Origin: Bemisia tabaci
Lineage: Eukaryota; Arthropoda; Insecta; Hemiptera; Aleyrodidae
NCBI RefSeq assembly: GCF_918797505.1
Contig: NC_092793.1
Span: 62,329,749 to 62,393,748, forward strand
Length of the DNA: 64,000 nt
Direction of reading: 5' to 3'
A program made the translations under genes and the position numbers. Numbering within the stretch: position 1 is the stretch's first letter; each line of letters opens with the position of its first letter. Positions 11,427 to 22,390 of this stretch are shown here, in pieces. The notes beneath the pieces are model-generated. The model had not been told where the DNA came from. It ran no database searches and saw only the letters and a program-made list of their open reading frames with translations.

Positions 11427-11685
11427 CGACGGTGTAAGTCGGCAATCACATAACTCGGTTTACGACGTCGCGTCGCAGACTTACTGTCATACTTTATTTT
11501 TTAAACGGGAAACTGCATCAACGGCAATTCGTTAAACCTGCCGTGATTTTTCTTCTCTATGCAAGGAAAATTCTGCGTAAACTTCAAGGAATGATGTCAA
11601 TTTGTTCTCCTTTAAAAAAATAACATAGAAGTAGAGATTCTCAGACACCGCAAACGAGTAATGTGATTGCCGACTTACACCGTCG
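11427..11685. mobile_element. Short TIR element (MITE), 259 bp
   Basis: Terminal inverted repeats of 31 bp (cgacggtgtaagtcggcaat at each end, one mismatch within the 31). It is flanked by aaag on both sides, a possible 4-bp target duplication. No ORF. Confidence 0.75.
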
Positions 11686-11689
11686 AAAG

Positions 11690-12331
11690 GTCCCTGAACC
11701 CTCGATTATGGTGGTTTCATTCAAGGTGGTCAACCCATGACGTCATGCATAATATTCACCTGATTTTGCCCGAAGAAGAGACGTGGCAACTTCGTCTGAA
11801 ATTAACCGGAATTCGAGGTCGCGCACTCGGAGAATTATCCAACCCGGAACTACGTCATCCCCAACTTGAGAAACTTTCACCGAAACGATCTATACACTAG
11901 ACTAAACCTTATTATGCAGAGAAACTGAGGGGGAAAAAGGCTATACCGTCAGCCAAAATTGGTTTCGCTATGGAGCGGTGGGTCCCACCTGACAAATTTT
12001 TTTGCGTCACAAGGAAATTGACGATTTTCTACCGTTGCACGTTTCAAACATGGAACGGTAGAAAATGCATATTGCATGTCATGAACATTTTTCGCTTCGA
12101 TACTTCGTTGGATTTGACAAAATGTACAATTTAAGTTCTATGCCCTGACTATGATGTCTCGTCTGCGAGATGCAAACTACGAAGGATCCGCGGGCTGATT
12201 GTTGAAATTGATAGACAAAGAAGACGAGGAGAAAATGCGGTGCTGGAGGCGGGTTGTTGGCTGGTTGCAATGGACAAAGAAGGTAAGTAAAAGACTGGCT
12301 CACGGCAACCTACGAGCAACCCTTGTAGTTA
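11690..12331. other. Noncoding stretch with one hairpin
   Basis: No gene recognised. A small inverted repeat at about 12027-12068 (attttctaccgttgcac against tggaacggtagaaaat) would fold as a hairpin. Confidence 0.45.
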
Positions 12332-12339
12332 TAGCCCAC

Positions 12340-12747
12340 TAGAGTACCTATATTGAGAGAGTATGGCCACTGAAGTTACCACCTCTGATTGGCTCAGCCA
12401 TCTTAGGCTAAATGGAGCCCTTAGGACCCAAAAATGGCGGACGCCATAAATTAATGTAATGCAAAATGACTCAAAATGTAGTTTTCTTTGCTTATCGTAA
12501 CGAGAAATTTACTCAAATGCACCATTGCGACATCTTTACATATTTTTAAGGCTAATCGTGTGCAATTTTTGAGAAAAATTATCTTAGATGTAGTAAGGTT
12601 GGCAGCAAGTGCGGTTGGTGATAACCGTCAAAAGTTGGCAATGACCCCCCTCCCATCCTCAAAAACCAAAACAAAGCACCGCCATTTTTGGGTCCTAAGC
12701 CTCTCCATGGGACCCAGTGGCCATACTCTCTTAATATAGGTACTCTA
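12340..12747. mobile_element. hAT-like MITE with 8-bp target duplication
   Basis: Terminal inverted repeats of about 32 bp (start tagagtacctatatt, then agagagtatggccact) differ at one base. The flanks are tagcccac (12332-12339) and tagcctac (12748-12755), an 8-bp duplication with one mismatch, the size made by hAT transposases. Further inverted homology continues inward (ggacccaaaaatggcgg against ccgccatttttgggtcc). A related copy is at 15734-16523. Confidence 0.85.
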
Positions 12748-13419
12748 TAGCCTACCATGTTCTCCCATAATCTATAAAAACCACCAATTTCAACCGATAG
12801 GATTACTACATTTTCTCTTTGACGTCTTTATCTTTTACTTTGTCTATCAACGCCGATAAGCAACCTACCATAAAGCCCAATGTTACTAGATACAAAGGCA
12901 AATTTTTGCGAAAGCATTCGGTCGAAGCTTTTAACTTACTGCCAACCTCCGTTACAACAGAACGAAATTCCCTCCGGACGACGGTTCGCTTACAACATTG
13001 GGTTTTCATGATGACAGCAATGACGACCTCATCCAAAATTCTCGACCAACCTCCCGAGGTGGGTTAAAAAGTGGATGACTGCAAACGTTGGCCAAAATTC
13101 ATCAAGCAGCTGAGTTCATTTCTTGGTAGTATCAGAGCGATTTTTCTCCTTTAGTTTGCAACCATGCCGATCGGGTTAAAAAAGTCGACCAAATCCACTC
13201 GCGAAAATTTGCCTCTACCGTGTGATTTCATGATTTGAATGCATAAAAATTTCATGTAAAACTTTTCATCGGTAAGATTTCATTTTCCAATATCTCCGAG
13301 ACTGCATGTGATTCATTTTCGATGCATTTTTCAATCAGTATTGGTTTAACCAGGTTGACATTTTTGAAAGGTACAACCAAGTACTACGTTTTTAGATTTA
13401 TACATTTTTTACTGTTTTA

Positions 13420-13460
13420 TCCAACTGAAGAGGGCTGAGTTTTCAGCAGAAACGTTTCGA
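13420..13460 (+). other. Hammerhead-core-like motif (Penelope-type repeat end?)
   Basis: ctgaaga, a stem (gggctga / tcagca) and gaaacg follow one another, resembling the CUGANGA-stem II-GAAA core of hammerhead ribozymes known from Penelope-like elements. A homologous stretch at 49765-49835 shares the upstream tttttacattttttag and the downstream gaaacgt. The core has substitutions and stem III was not convincingly found, so activity is not claimed. Confidence 0.3.
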
Positions 13461-14290
13461 TAGTATTTTACGTGAATATTAGCCGTGTTACCCGCTGTGT
13501 AATTTATTTTATTATTGTACATCTTGCCACGGGCTACAAAGCATCAATCATATCTTATTGAGGAATATAGTAACCACTGACATTGTTTTTTTTTCCCCCG
13601 TTTAACCCTTAGATGACTAACCGTTTTTACCTACACGAATGCCTAGGCCGGGCCTGCGAGGCCCATATTGAGAATACATGGCTATTTGATAGCAGCGATG
13701 CTTATTTCACTCTTTTTTTGAAGAATTTTATGATTTTCACACTCGTCTTCCATAACCAAGGCCCAAAATTCTTTTTCCACCCATGGACTGCCCCCCTCCC
13801 CCTGTAAGTCTCCCCCTTCTCTCCATAGTCCCCTCAGATCTAGGTACCTCTCATTATAAACGCATTTCTATACCTTTTTTGAGTATTTGAGGAAGTTACA
13901 TTGAAGAATTATTACCCTTGAAACTATACATGAATTTGAGAGGGAGGGAGCAACCGTACCCACACCTACCCCTTTCACCTCCTTCCGGTAGCCAAAATAT
14001 TAGCACTTTCCAATTTGTTTCTTTCAAAGTTTATTTTTTTAATTTCGTGAAAAGAAAATAAACGTCTAATATTTAGGATTAGTTGAAATTTCTTCTTGGT
14101 TAAGCTTAACCTTAGGCATCGCCATGCTACGTTGACTCGACTATTAAGGCGATTGATTGGTCGGCGTTTGGTTTAAATGTTCTCCCGTAAGAAATTATTT
14201 TTTAAAGTGTTTAATGAACTTTTTGATTTTTACAAGAAATTATACGTAAGAAAACCTATACCTACTTCAACTCAGGAAAATTCTTTGAGA
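13461..14290. other. Noncoding stretch
   Basis: No gene or clear element recognised; AT-rich with C-rich patches near 13790-13820. If the minus-strand exon at 14411-14667 is real, this is its first intron. Confidence 0.35.
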
Positions 14291-14410
14291 CTGCCTCATT
14301 TGGAACTCCGGTAGAGGAGAGCAAAAGTGTTCATAAAAAGGAGAATATTGAGCTGCGATGCTAGGATAGAAAATGAGGAGGGAGGATAGAGAGATTGGCT
14401 TACCCTGGAC

Positions 14411-14667
14411 ATGTCGGACGTGGCTGTGGTTGGAGTTGCGGTTGCAGGGGGTCCGGGTCGTTGGCACTCGGGTTCGACGGGTTCGGGGGTCTGGTGGGCC
14501 TCTAGGCTGTCGGGAGCCGACTCATCGGTGGCGTCGGCTTCGGTATCCGAGACGGAGGCAGGGCTCGGGGACCCGGAGGCCAGGTCGACCCCCTTGGGGA
14601 GGTAGACGGGGGCCCGCGAGCGCGCCGGCAGATACGAGAGATTATCGCTCTCACGTGACTCGCTCAT
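14411..14667 (-). CDS. Candidate 5' coding exon of a host gene, product unknown
   Basis: On the minus strand an ATG at 14667 opens a GC-rich frame starting MSESRESDNLSYLPARSRAP and running about 85 codons. It is rich in S, P, E, T and A, typical of a disordered N-terminus. The frame reaches CAGG followed by GTAAGC near 14411, a good splice donor, after which the sequence becomes AT-rich and the frame loses its character. Base composition changes sharply at both edges, unlike the surrounding noncoding DNA. Upstream of the ATG lies a moderately GC-rich leader (to about 14770). No downstream exon was identified in the window, which would mean a long first intron or a gene fragment. I do not recognise the protein. 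The opposite strand also has open frames here, but they lack start and splice support. Confidence 0.5.
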
Positions 14668-15292
14668 CCCTCCGATTTCGTCGCTATCCCTTTCCCCTCA
14701 ACTTTGCATGTTACGGCGACGCTAAATCATAAAACGGTGTCTCTGCCGCGTGCCCGGGGCTCATAACCGGGCTCCTACCCCCTGCCCATCGATCCTCCGC
14801 CACTCAGCTCCCCAGCTACGCATAGTTGGATCAGCTTCATGTCCATTCCATTGCAAACCTTCCGCTTCCGGGCTTCTGCATAGTGCCGCTCGCCGCACGC
14901 ACTCTTCCTATTATATTCCCAACATTATGAATTCTTTAGCTCTACCAACAATACATTACTCAATTCGAGGGAGCACACTGGAAAATGCCTGAGGCCCCTT
15001 TAAAAAGCGTATTTTTGTTGATGATCGGTCGAACCAAAATGGGGATTTCGTATTTTGTTTTGACGCGATCATAATTTTTCGGAACAACATCGGAACTCAC
15101 CAGACGGATAGAAGGTGGAACTCTTGCAAACGTTGGAGCCAAAATATAAACCTACAAAAAGTAGGGTTTAGAAATGACCTGATGAAGATGATACTATCCG
15201 ACCAGCATCAATTTCGAAAGTTTAACCTCAAATGTTTACCAACCCGATTATAATCTCGCCGCCGTTGACGTGGCATTTTGGCTCGACCAATC

Positions 15293-15711
15293 ATAGAATG
15301 GCTGACCAGTGTTAGAGACCCGTAACGTTTTGAAGTTGATATAGGTTAGGTTTACTCGGGCTCACACGACAGGCTGCCATCTAAACCCATGTTAGACACT
15401 GCCCACATTTTGCCCAATATTGTTGAATAAAACAATGAAAATATGGCATAATAATCGCATCTCAAAAGGTTTCCTTTACTCAAAAAATCGGAAATTTGAA
15501 AGCAAACCTCGAAATAATTAAAGTTTACAAAAGTTGAAATTTACACATGTAATCCTTGTGTGCAAGTTGTCTCTGTGTGCAAGACGCAGCAGATTTGGAG
15601 ATTGAGGTTAGCTATACTTGGGCTCCCACCCCCCTCCTACCTTCAAAAACCGGCCCATGCATGTTACGTAAGTTTGCTATCTGCCGGCCATTCTAGAGGT
15701 GTAGTTCGTTG
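15293..15711 (+). mobile_element. hAT-like MITE, older copy of the 28694-29117 family
   Basis: This stretch is the reverse complement, with indels, of 28694-29117: shared blocks include ctgaccagtgttagagaccc at the left, aggctgccatctaaacccat in the middle and ggccattctagaggtgtag at the right end (15711). The left terminal repeat is degraded (atagaatggctgacc), so target duplications cannot be read. A short expansion near 15560-15590 (gtgtgcaag repeated) is private to this copy. Confidence 0.75.
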
Positions 15712-15733
15712 ATTACCAACGAAAATACGCTTC

Positions 15734-16523
15734 AGGGGAGAGTATGGCCACCACAGGACACACATCTGATTGGCTGAGGCATCTTAGGCTTCACGGAGCT
15801 CTGAGGATAAAAAGGGAAAAAATGACCGACTTTACATGCAGATGATTTCAAATATGTGGACAATGAGCTTTTGTTTCCACGTGGCACCGAGAACTTTCCT
15901 TAAATCACACAGCTAGGCGTTTTTACTCCGTATTGAGACCGATTTTGTTTTTTTACATCGGGGGGGGGGGGGGGGGGCTTCAGCTTAAAACTCAATTAAA
16001 AATCATTTAGTAACCAGTGCAGCAGGCAATGAACGTCAAAGGTTGGCTACAATCCCTTCTAACTCTCTCACCTTAAGTCCCCAAGTAGCAGTGATCGCGA
16101 TAAATAGCGATTTTATCGGTTGATTATCGCGATTATATCGGTGGAAATTTATCGCAATGTTATCGAATAAAAAATTGCAATGTATGGCGATTAAATCGCT
16201 ATACATCGCAATTTTTGTTCAATAAAATCGCGATCAATTTTCGTCGATAAAATCGAGATGAAGTCGTCATTTATCTCGATTTTTGTTGCGATGATATCGC
16301 GATAAATTGCCGGGCGATAAAATTGCGATTTCATTGCAACAAGATCGAGGATAATTGCTAAGATGTTGATGATCTTAGCGATTTTATAGCCGACAAAATT
16401 GCAACAAATCGCGATTTTTCCCGTTAAAAAATGCTACTTGGGTCGCCGTCATTTTTTTTTTCTCCCGAGGAACTAAGGGGACTTGGTAAACAGATCCCAT
16501 GCTCTCCTTATGCGGGTACTATG
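15734..16523. mobile_element. Second copy of the 12340 hAT-like MITE, split by an insertion
   Basis: Left part (gagagtatggccacc, then ctgattggctgaggcatctt) matches the left half of 12340-12747. The region before 16080 (aacgtcaaaggttggc) and after 16442 (cgccgtcattttt, then ctctccttatgcgggtact) matches the right half. The CCAAGTAGCA element at 16080-16442 sits between them. Removing it leaves about 427 bp, close to the 408 bp of the intact copy. A 17-G run (15961-15977) also interrupts the left half. Confidence 0.65.
16080..16442 (+). mobile_element. Palindrome-word element, GCGAT type (copy c)
   Basis: Starts cccaagtagcagtgatcgcg and ends aaaaatgctacttggg; the interior is built of gcgat/atcgc words (gcgattttatcggttgatta, then tcgcgattatatcggtg). 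It is the cleanest copy and is inserted within a hAT-like MITE, which provides an approximate empty site. By that comparison any target duplication is 2 bp at most (tc on both sides). Confidence 0.8.
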
Positions 16524-17065
16524 TCCTATTGTAAATGCCCCTACGGATGCACATGAGATGTCCAAGAGGGGGCGTTCGACACAACTGTGCTCACTTCTAA
16601 AGCCCTGACGCACACTTCTATTTCGTAAGAAATGAGGTGTAATTGAAGAAGAATGCTCAACTGTTGATATCGTCGAAACGCGTGAAGACCTCTTAATATA
16701 CTCATTTAGTGTTTCAAAGAAGACAGATAAAATTGGCAATGTTGAAAAAGTCCAATAGCAGGAAAGGGTGTGGCGCCTCCTTGACCTTTCACGTCACTAA
16801 TCGAAGTAATACAGAGGCTATTCTTAGAGATCATCCAAATTTTAAGCACGACGAAATCTTGACGGTAACTCACGAGACATTGCAAACTGCCTGAAAAAAC
16901 TAGCGATAGATGAACCGTTGAATCTCTGAGACCTGACAAGCATTAAATTCGCTATTTATAAACATGCATTGAATTAACGAGCATTAATGGGATTCAGAAC
17001 TGGGATAATTAGTTACAAGCTTCTCATTACAGGGTGGGGCCGAATTTTAATATCCCTTCATTAGA

Positions 17066-17391
17066 TCAGCTCTGCTAAAAATGACCATGTTGGTAACATG
17101 TTGAGACCATGTTGTCACCGACAGGGTCTAAAACGCCCATGTTGGAACTTATCATGATAATGTCAACATGGTATCAACGTGATATCAACTTGGGGTAAAA
17201 GACCAACATGTTAGTAATAAGGCAAGTCCCAATATGATATAAACATGATTTTAAAAGAATGTTGTTAACAATATTGCACAAATGTGGTAACATGATGATA
17301 TCAATTTGGACTTTCTTACCATCATGATAAAGAGTTGATGTAAAGTTTGATATCTGTTGGTCCCATCATGGGAACATACTGATATCATTGC
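17066..17391. repeat. Palindrome-word element, CATGTTG type
   Basis: From ctgctaaaaatgaccatgtt onward, about 320 bp consist of variants of catgttg, caacatg, gatatca and catgataa, giving overlapping imperfect palindromes such as aacatggtatcaacgtgata. The left end ctgctaaaaat is the same as that of the 42069-43600 element. The right end appears cut off by a different sequence starting cactgaaaaaa at about 17392. Confidence 0.6.
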
Positions 17392-17838
17392 ACTGAAAAA
17401 AAAAAAAGTTCGGTGATTTTTATCGAACCCTTCGATATACGATTGTTCGGTGGCACAAACCTAAGTAGGTATTGGGTTCTTTTTAACCAAACGGCATTAC
17501 GGCGTTTGGAACACACAAACAACCGAGTTCGATAAGGTTTTACCGAATTTTTACCCTTCTAACCAACTTCTAACGCACAAAATTTCACTGCCAGTCTGCA
17601 GGTTCCAATTCTAACCAAGATGGCCGAGAATGTACAGAAATGAGCGTTCTTCCGCAAAATTGAGTTTTACGCAAAAACTGAGTCAAACACGTGCTTAATA
17701 AACGACGGTTCGTAACAATAGTATTAGTAAATCGTTCTGGATAATTGAAATTCATAAGTTGGCTGCATTTCTGGGCCCTAACTTTATTCGCAGAAGCATC
17801 GGTGAAGGCCTGATGGATTTTCGGAGTTTCACATCTGT
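17392..17838. other. Possible CACTGAAAAA-ended element and noncoding DNA
   Basis: Begins cactgaaaaaaaaaaaa, then gttcggtgatttttatcga, with inverse-like aaccgaattttt material near 17540. The expected matching right end is not clear. A solitary terminus of the 12340 MITE family (ccatactctcgctatacagg) lies at 17839-17865. Confidence 0.35.
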
Positions 17839-18088
17839 CCATACTCTCGCTATACAGGTACTCTAGTAGGAACCAAGGACTGTAAAACAGTCAAGTTCCG
17901 TTTTTGGCGTTAGAGCCCCCGCCAGCCTTCCTCCTTTCGTAGATTCTTCAATTGTAATTTAGTTTTTGATATCACTTCCAAATTCAAGGGTTCTCAGTTT
18001 GCTGCCAACCCACTGAGTTATTCCACCTTAGTCTAACTCTGCACGTTGTCAGCAATCTTCCAACAGTGTGTAGAACTGTAGGCTCACG

Positions 18089-18423
18089 CAAGTAGCAGAG
18101 GTTGCAACAACTTGCAACAAAATCGTTTGATTCTTGCAACTAATAGATTGATGTGCAGATTGCTTACTCTCCCCCCGAAGGAGCTATCATTATTGTTGGA
18201 ACTAGTTGCAATTAAGTTGAAACATGTTTCAACTTCAAAGTATTGCTGGTTGCCTATCTTTAGATTTTCAACAACTTTGGTTCAGCAATTTTGCAATCTC
18301 AGCAGGTTGCAACTTTTTCCTCCGATCAGATCGCCGAACATCGGCACTTATCGACCAAAAGTTGCAACAAATACCAACATTGTTTCAACTTGTTGCAACT
18401 TTTACGTTGAAAAATGCTACTTG
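18089..18423 (+). mobile_element. Palindrome-word element, TTGCAAC type, with CCAAGTAGCA-family ends
   Basis: The ends caagtagcag (18089) and acgttgaaaaatgctacttg (to 18423) are those of the GCGAT-type copies at 6868, 16080 and 52640. The interior instead uses the word ttgcaac and its relatives (gttgcaacaacttgcaacaa, gttgaaacatgtttcaact). A short gatcgccgaacatcggc patch recalls the GCGAT vocabulary. ORFs of up to 123 codons are by-products of the repeats. Confidence 0.75.
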
Positions 18424-18481
18424 AGCAATGAGCAAAGTTTAATTGTAGGGCAGCGATGGGGTGATTTTAGATCAGAAGTAT

Positions 18482-18485
18482 GAGT

Positions 18486-18519
<34 letters not shown>

Positions 18520-18556
18520 GGGTGTGAGGGGGAGGGTGAGGGTGTTTGTGTGTGAG
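18482..18556. repeat. (TG)n / GTGAGGG microsatellite
   Basis: TG dinucleotides with interspersed gag and ggtgagg units. Confidence 0.95.
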
Positions 18557-20030
18557 TGAATTTTTTAAGTTTCATATACATACTTGTGTTTTTAAGTAGA
18601 GGCTTAAAAGCCCAAAGCGTGGTAATAGAGCTACCCTTTTTCATAACTGTGATAAGGCCTGGGGCCAGTGATTCATACTTTTGTATTGTGTTATATTGTG
18701 TAAAGCCGAGAGCTGAGTTTTCTAAGAAATGAAAAAAGTATTGAGTTGAAAGAAGCGTTTGTTGTCTCTCTTTGTTTCTCACTCAGGCTATTCTAGCCAA
18801 GAATTTACTCCTTCTCCTTTTCGTTTCTTTCCAGCTCCTAGAGAGTTTTATGAGTATGTAGCATCCTACATTACAGACGAAATAATTCACTGCTCCGGTG
18901 AGAAAGGATTCTCCCTAAAAATATGCATTATACAACATTATTTATGGGTACGATTTTCAACTTTTGAACAAATATTTATCTTGACTTTCTCAGCTTACCA
19001 TAAAATACAGAATGTTTAAAATTTAATCATCTAAATTTAAGAAAAACCAAGAAGTGTTCATATATTTTATGAATAATTTTTCACGAAATATTTAAAACTC
19101 GTCAGCTTTTCGCCATTAATTTACAAAATTTCGGAAACGGCTAAAATTTGACTGTTCCCCCAGGTATTTGAATAATTGCCAGCGACAGATGCATCGTCAA
19201 TGCTGGTATGTACGTTGTGCGGTAGGATCGTGCGTACGTGTAACGGCATAGATCACTTACTTTTCTTGGTCCTAATATCTAGTTTTTCCAGCAAAGAATT
19301 TTGCTTACATAGAAGACAGATATTTTGCAAACTTCCAAACCGATAAATATTTATTGAGATTTACTTCGGCACATTAATACAGTGCAAAAAATCTCTACGG
19401 GAGGGATGTTGATACAAAGAACGCCAATGCTCGATACAGAACTAACTGGATGCATTAACAATTTGCAAAGTGAACAAGTAAGAAAATGAAAAAAGAAAGA
19501 GAAAAAATCAGAGAAATTTGTTTACAGTACAAAATTATAAATTCACGCGGCTGACCATTTTTTGAAGATCTAAATACATACATTTCTGATTTTTGCATTC
19601 GATGTTGATGTTATATCAACACAGATATTCTGCCGCACTTGATTTTTCAGCCTACTCTGATCAAAAATGAACTTTAAGATAAGGAGTGTTTGTTTTGAAA
19701 GTAAAGGAAATTGTTGAGTTAAAACTTAGAGCTACGTCAGATGAAAAAGACGGATGGGGTGAAAATAAAAACATAAATTACACTTTCTTGATACTTAAAT
19801 TTGACGATAAAAACTCCCAATTCGCATATAGCACCTCAGCTTTGAGGGATAGGGGGAAAATAGTTTACCACCGACAAATTTTGATCTTGAGCAGATTACC
19901 TAAATGAGGCTACTGTAATGTTTATTGGCCAAGTCATTTTCATAAAAAAACGCTTTCCAGTCACAGTGGAAACGAAAGGTAGATTTTGACTAGTCGTTTC
20001 TATGAAAACAGTTGCGCCTAATTAGCCTGA
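18557..20030. other. Noncoding stretch
   Basis: No gene or element recognised. A pyrimidine tract followed by gctcctag near 18835 looks acceptor-like, but no convincing exon follows. Confidence 0.4.
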
Positions 20031-20036
20031 CAGGTC

Positions 20037-20290
20037 GAAAAATCGTCCCCCTTGAACTTGAGATTTTCAGGATAAGGGGTGCAGGGTGGGTGAATATAGG
20101 TTGTTTTGGAGGTCACGACGAAACGAGTGTTTTGAGGTATCACCGACTAAGATTGGACGAGTTCAAAGAATCATCCCCCTTTGGACTCGAGATTTTCTGG
20201 AAAAGGGGTGGTCTTGGAGGGAAGGTAGATATGGGTTGTTTTGAAAGCCACGACGAGACGAGTTTTTCGAGGTATCACCGACTAAGATCG
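20037..20290. repeat. Two-copy diverged tandem duplication, unit about 130 bp
   Basis: The blocks tttgagatt... / gggttgttttg..cacgacga and gaggtatcaccgactaagat occur twice, about 130 bp apart (20132 and 20262 for the last). An ORF of 96 codons spans both and owes its length to the duplication; it looks like no known domain. Confidence 0.75.
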
Positions 20291-20317
20291 AAATCTACTT
20301 AAAAAGATACTCCGGCA

Positions 20318-20724
20318 CAGTGTTCGAAACTCCCAGGCGCCAGACGCGCCTAAAAAATGAAGGCTCTGCGCCAACGTGGCCCCTAAAAATTGACCCCTAA
20401 AAATCTGGATTTTCATAGGAAGTCACAAAAAGAGAGAAAAACAAATCTATTTGAATTCGAAGAAACTCAGAATTTTCAGCACAAGGTACAAGTGAAAGCT
20501 GTTTCTATTCTTCACGATTTCATTCTTAATGCTATTGTCTTCCCCAAGTTACAGCTACTCACTAGTTCTGTTAAGAAAACATCTTGCGTCTAACTTTTTA
20601 CTAAATGCGCCGTAATATATAGGCAAAAACTCAATTTGGCCCCAAAAAATCTTCAATGGCGCATAAAAATCGGGCTTGATGCGCCACATGTCTCCTTAAA
20701 CTCAAAGAAGAGTTTCGAACACTG
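20318..20724. mobile_element. hAT-like MITE, 407 bp, with 8-bp target duplication
   Basis: Termini cagtgttcgaaactc and gagtttcgaacactg are perfect 15-bp inverted repeats. Flanks are ctccggca (20310-20317) and ctccagca (20725-20732), an 8-bp duplication with one mismatch. Subterminal sequence also shows inverse similarity (ggcgccagacgcgcc against ggcgcataaa..atgcgcc). CAGTGTT termini and 8-bp duplications are usual for hAT elements. No transposase. Confidence 0.9.
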
Positions 20725-20732
20725 CTCCAGCA

Positions 20733-21400
20733 CCTGTCACTCCTCGATTTTTGACAGTGTAGATACTTCAATCTATTTTTTTTCTTTGTCTCTAGATATT
20801 ACTACTTTTTTTTTTCAACCAACGATTACTTTTACAAGAGAATTCGACATCTCCTGGATAACTTCTCAATATTACTGGTTTTTGGGCAAGTAGAAAGGAA
20901 GGAGTTCTTGCCTCGGTCGGTGTATTCATTAAAATTCACTTGAATTCAAAGATAGACGGGTTCCAAAAAGACGTCACGAATTCACAGTGATCTAACGGTG
21001 GGGTGGAAAATAGCTGAGAAAGAGGAGAATAAAGGACGGGTGAAACGTGATGAAGATATTGTAGGAGGACGGATTTGACGGTCGGCGTGACAGAGTGGGA
21101 TACGATAGGGAGGAGCGGGGGTAGCCTAATCAACGGTTCAACGGGAGGCGTTCAACGATCATCATTCCACGTGCTCACAACGTGCCACCGCTCGCTGAGG
21201 CACCTCAACACGTCATCTAATAGACCTATGTAGCTAATTTCATTGATATTGTCACAGTGAGATCTTTTTAGCTTAGTAGCCCAGTTGCTTATGTACTGCC
21301 GTGGAATGTTAAGTGAAGCAAGTGTAGAAAATGTCCTCGTCTCTACGTTATGATGTGTAGAGTAAGAATTTCAATGGTGTTAAGTTCAATTTTGCGTCCG
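20733..21400. other. Noncoding stretch
   Basis: Nothing recognised; a moderately GC-rich patch at 21080-21200 has no start or splice support. Confidence 0.35.
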
Positions 21401-21404
21401 ATCC

Positions 21405-21900
21405 CCCGAATTCAAGATGGCGGCCAAATTAGGGGTTCGCGGGGGCTGAAAATTTGGGAATTTGTCTTTCGTGTCGTTTTTGGGGTCTGTGCTTCCATAA
21501 TTTTGGTCGTAGAATCTGAAGTTAAGGTGCAAAATCCTTTCCGGCCCAAAGGGCTGCCCCAAATCCAAGATGGTCACCAAAATTCTCACGGTAGGGTCAA
21601 ACCCCCAAAAGACACGTTCTAGTGCCAATTAGGATGTCCAACGTAGAGTTTTTTGGGTTTATGGTCAAAAACTCAATTGGTACCAAGTCTATCGAAGCCC
21701 AAAAAATTCAATATGGCGGCAAAAATGGCTGCCGTTGCAAAGTGAAATATTTTAGCGAGGCTCACGTCGTCGAGTGAGGTGTCTCATCCATTTATAGGGT
21801 TTTGGGTCTTAGATTCCAAAAATGAGATCAAAATAACACAATAGCCTCATCGAAGTTCCCTGCAAACCAAAACGATTGCCAACATGGCGGCCGCTTAGAA
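21405..21900. repeat. Diverged tandem repeat with AAGATGGCGGC cores
   Basis: aagatggcggccaaatt (21413), caagatggtcaccaaaattc (21566), atatggcggcaaaaatggc (21711) and acatggcggccgc (21880) recur at about 150-bp spacing with gttttgggt..agattc blocks between. It resembles, in inverse, the block at 3105-3460. Confidence 0.6.
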
Positions 21901-22194
21901 GCTGGGACCATTAGAAAAGTTTTATTTTATCCGATGACGTATTTCCACGTTTGTTTATACTCCGCTGATTCTGGATGTAGACAAGAATATAACTGAAGCG
22001 TCCAATGCACACGCATACCACGTATTTTGCAACGTTCATAAGATTTTGCAACCTATGCTTCCTTTTGGAGAACATGTACCACTCATACTCAGTAATCTGG
22101 AAAAGGATATTGAGCCTCAAATTTGGATTCTACGACCCAATTAACAGAAACGTCTTTTTTTGTTCGTTTTTTATGTTCTTTCGAACGAGCTAAC

Positions 22195-22390
22195 ACAAAG
22201 GGGGTCTTCCCATTTGAAAATTAAAAGTTGGGGGCCGTTGCCCCCCCAAGGGGGGCCCCCCTGAAAATTTGAGAGGGACCAAAAAGTAGCTCCCTTTGAC
22301 CTAGGAATATCCCCCAAGTTTCAAATCTTTACCTCAATTAGGTAAAAAGTTAGAGGGGGTGGAAGGGACTTTTGGATCACCCTGTATAGT
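22195..22390. mobile_element. Terminal fragment of the CAGGGTGTT foldback family
   Basis: caaagggggtcttcccattt, the G/C runs, gtttcaaatctttacctcaa, attaggtaaaaagttag and the end atcaccctgtatag match the right arm of 26158-27853 (27650-27855). The left arm is missing here. Confidence 0.7.

Noticed and set aside
12819..13067. Plus-strand ORF (YKGKFLRKHSVEAFNLLPTS region) as a LINE RT C-terminus
   Set aside because: Only a faint resemblance to RT tails, no YADD or thumb motifs, and the opposite strand is equally open.
16473..16739. Minus-strand ORF with QGFRSEHSC as an RT fragment
   Set aside because: The resemblance to the GFRxxHS box is isolated; part of the interval is the end of a MITE.
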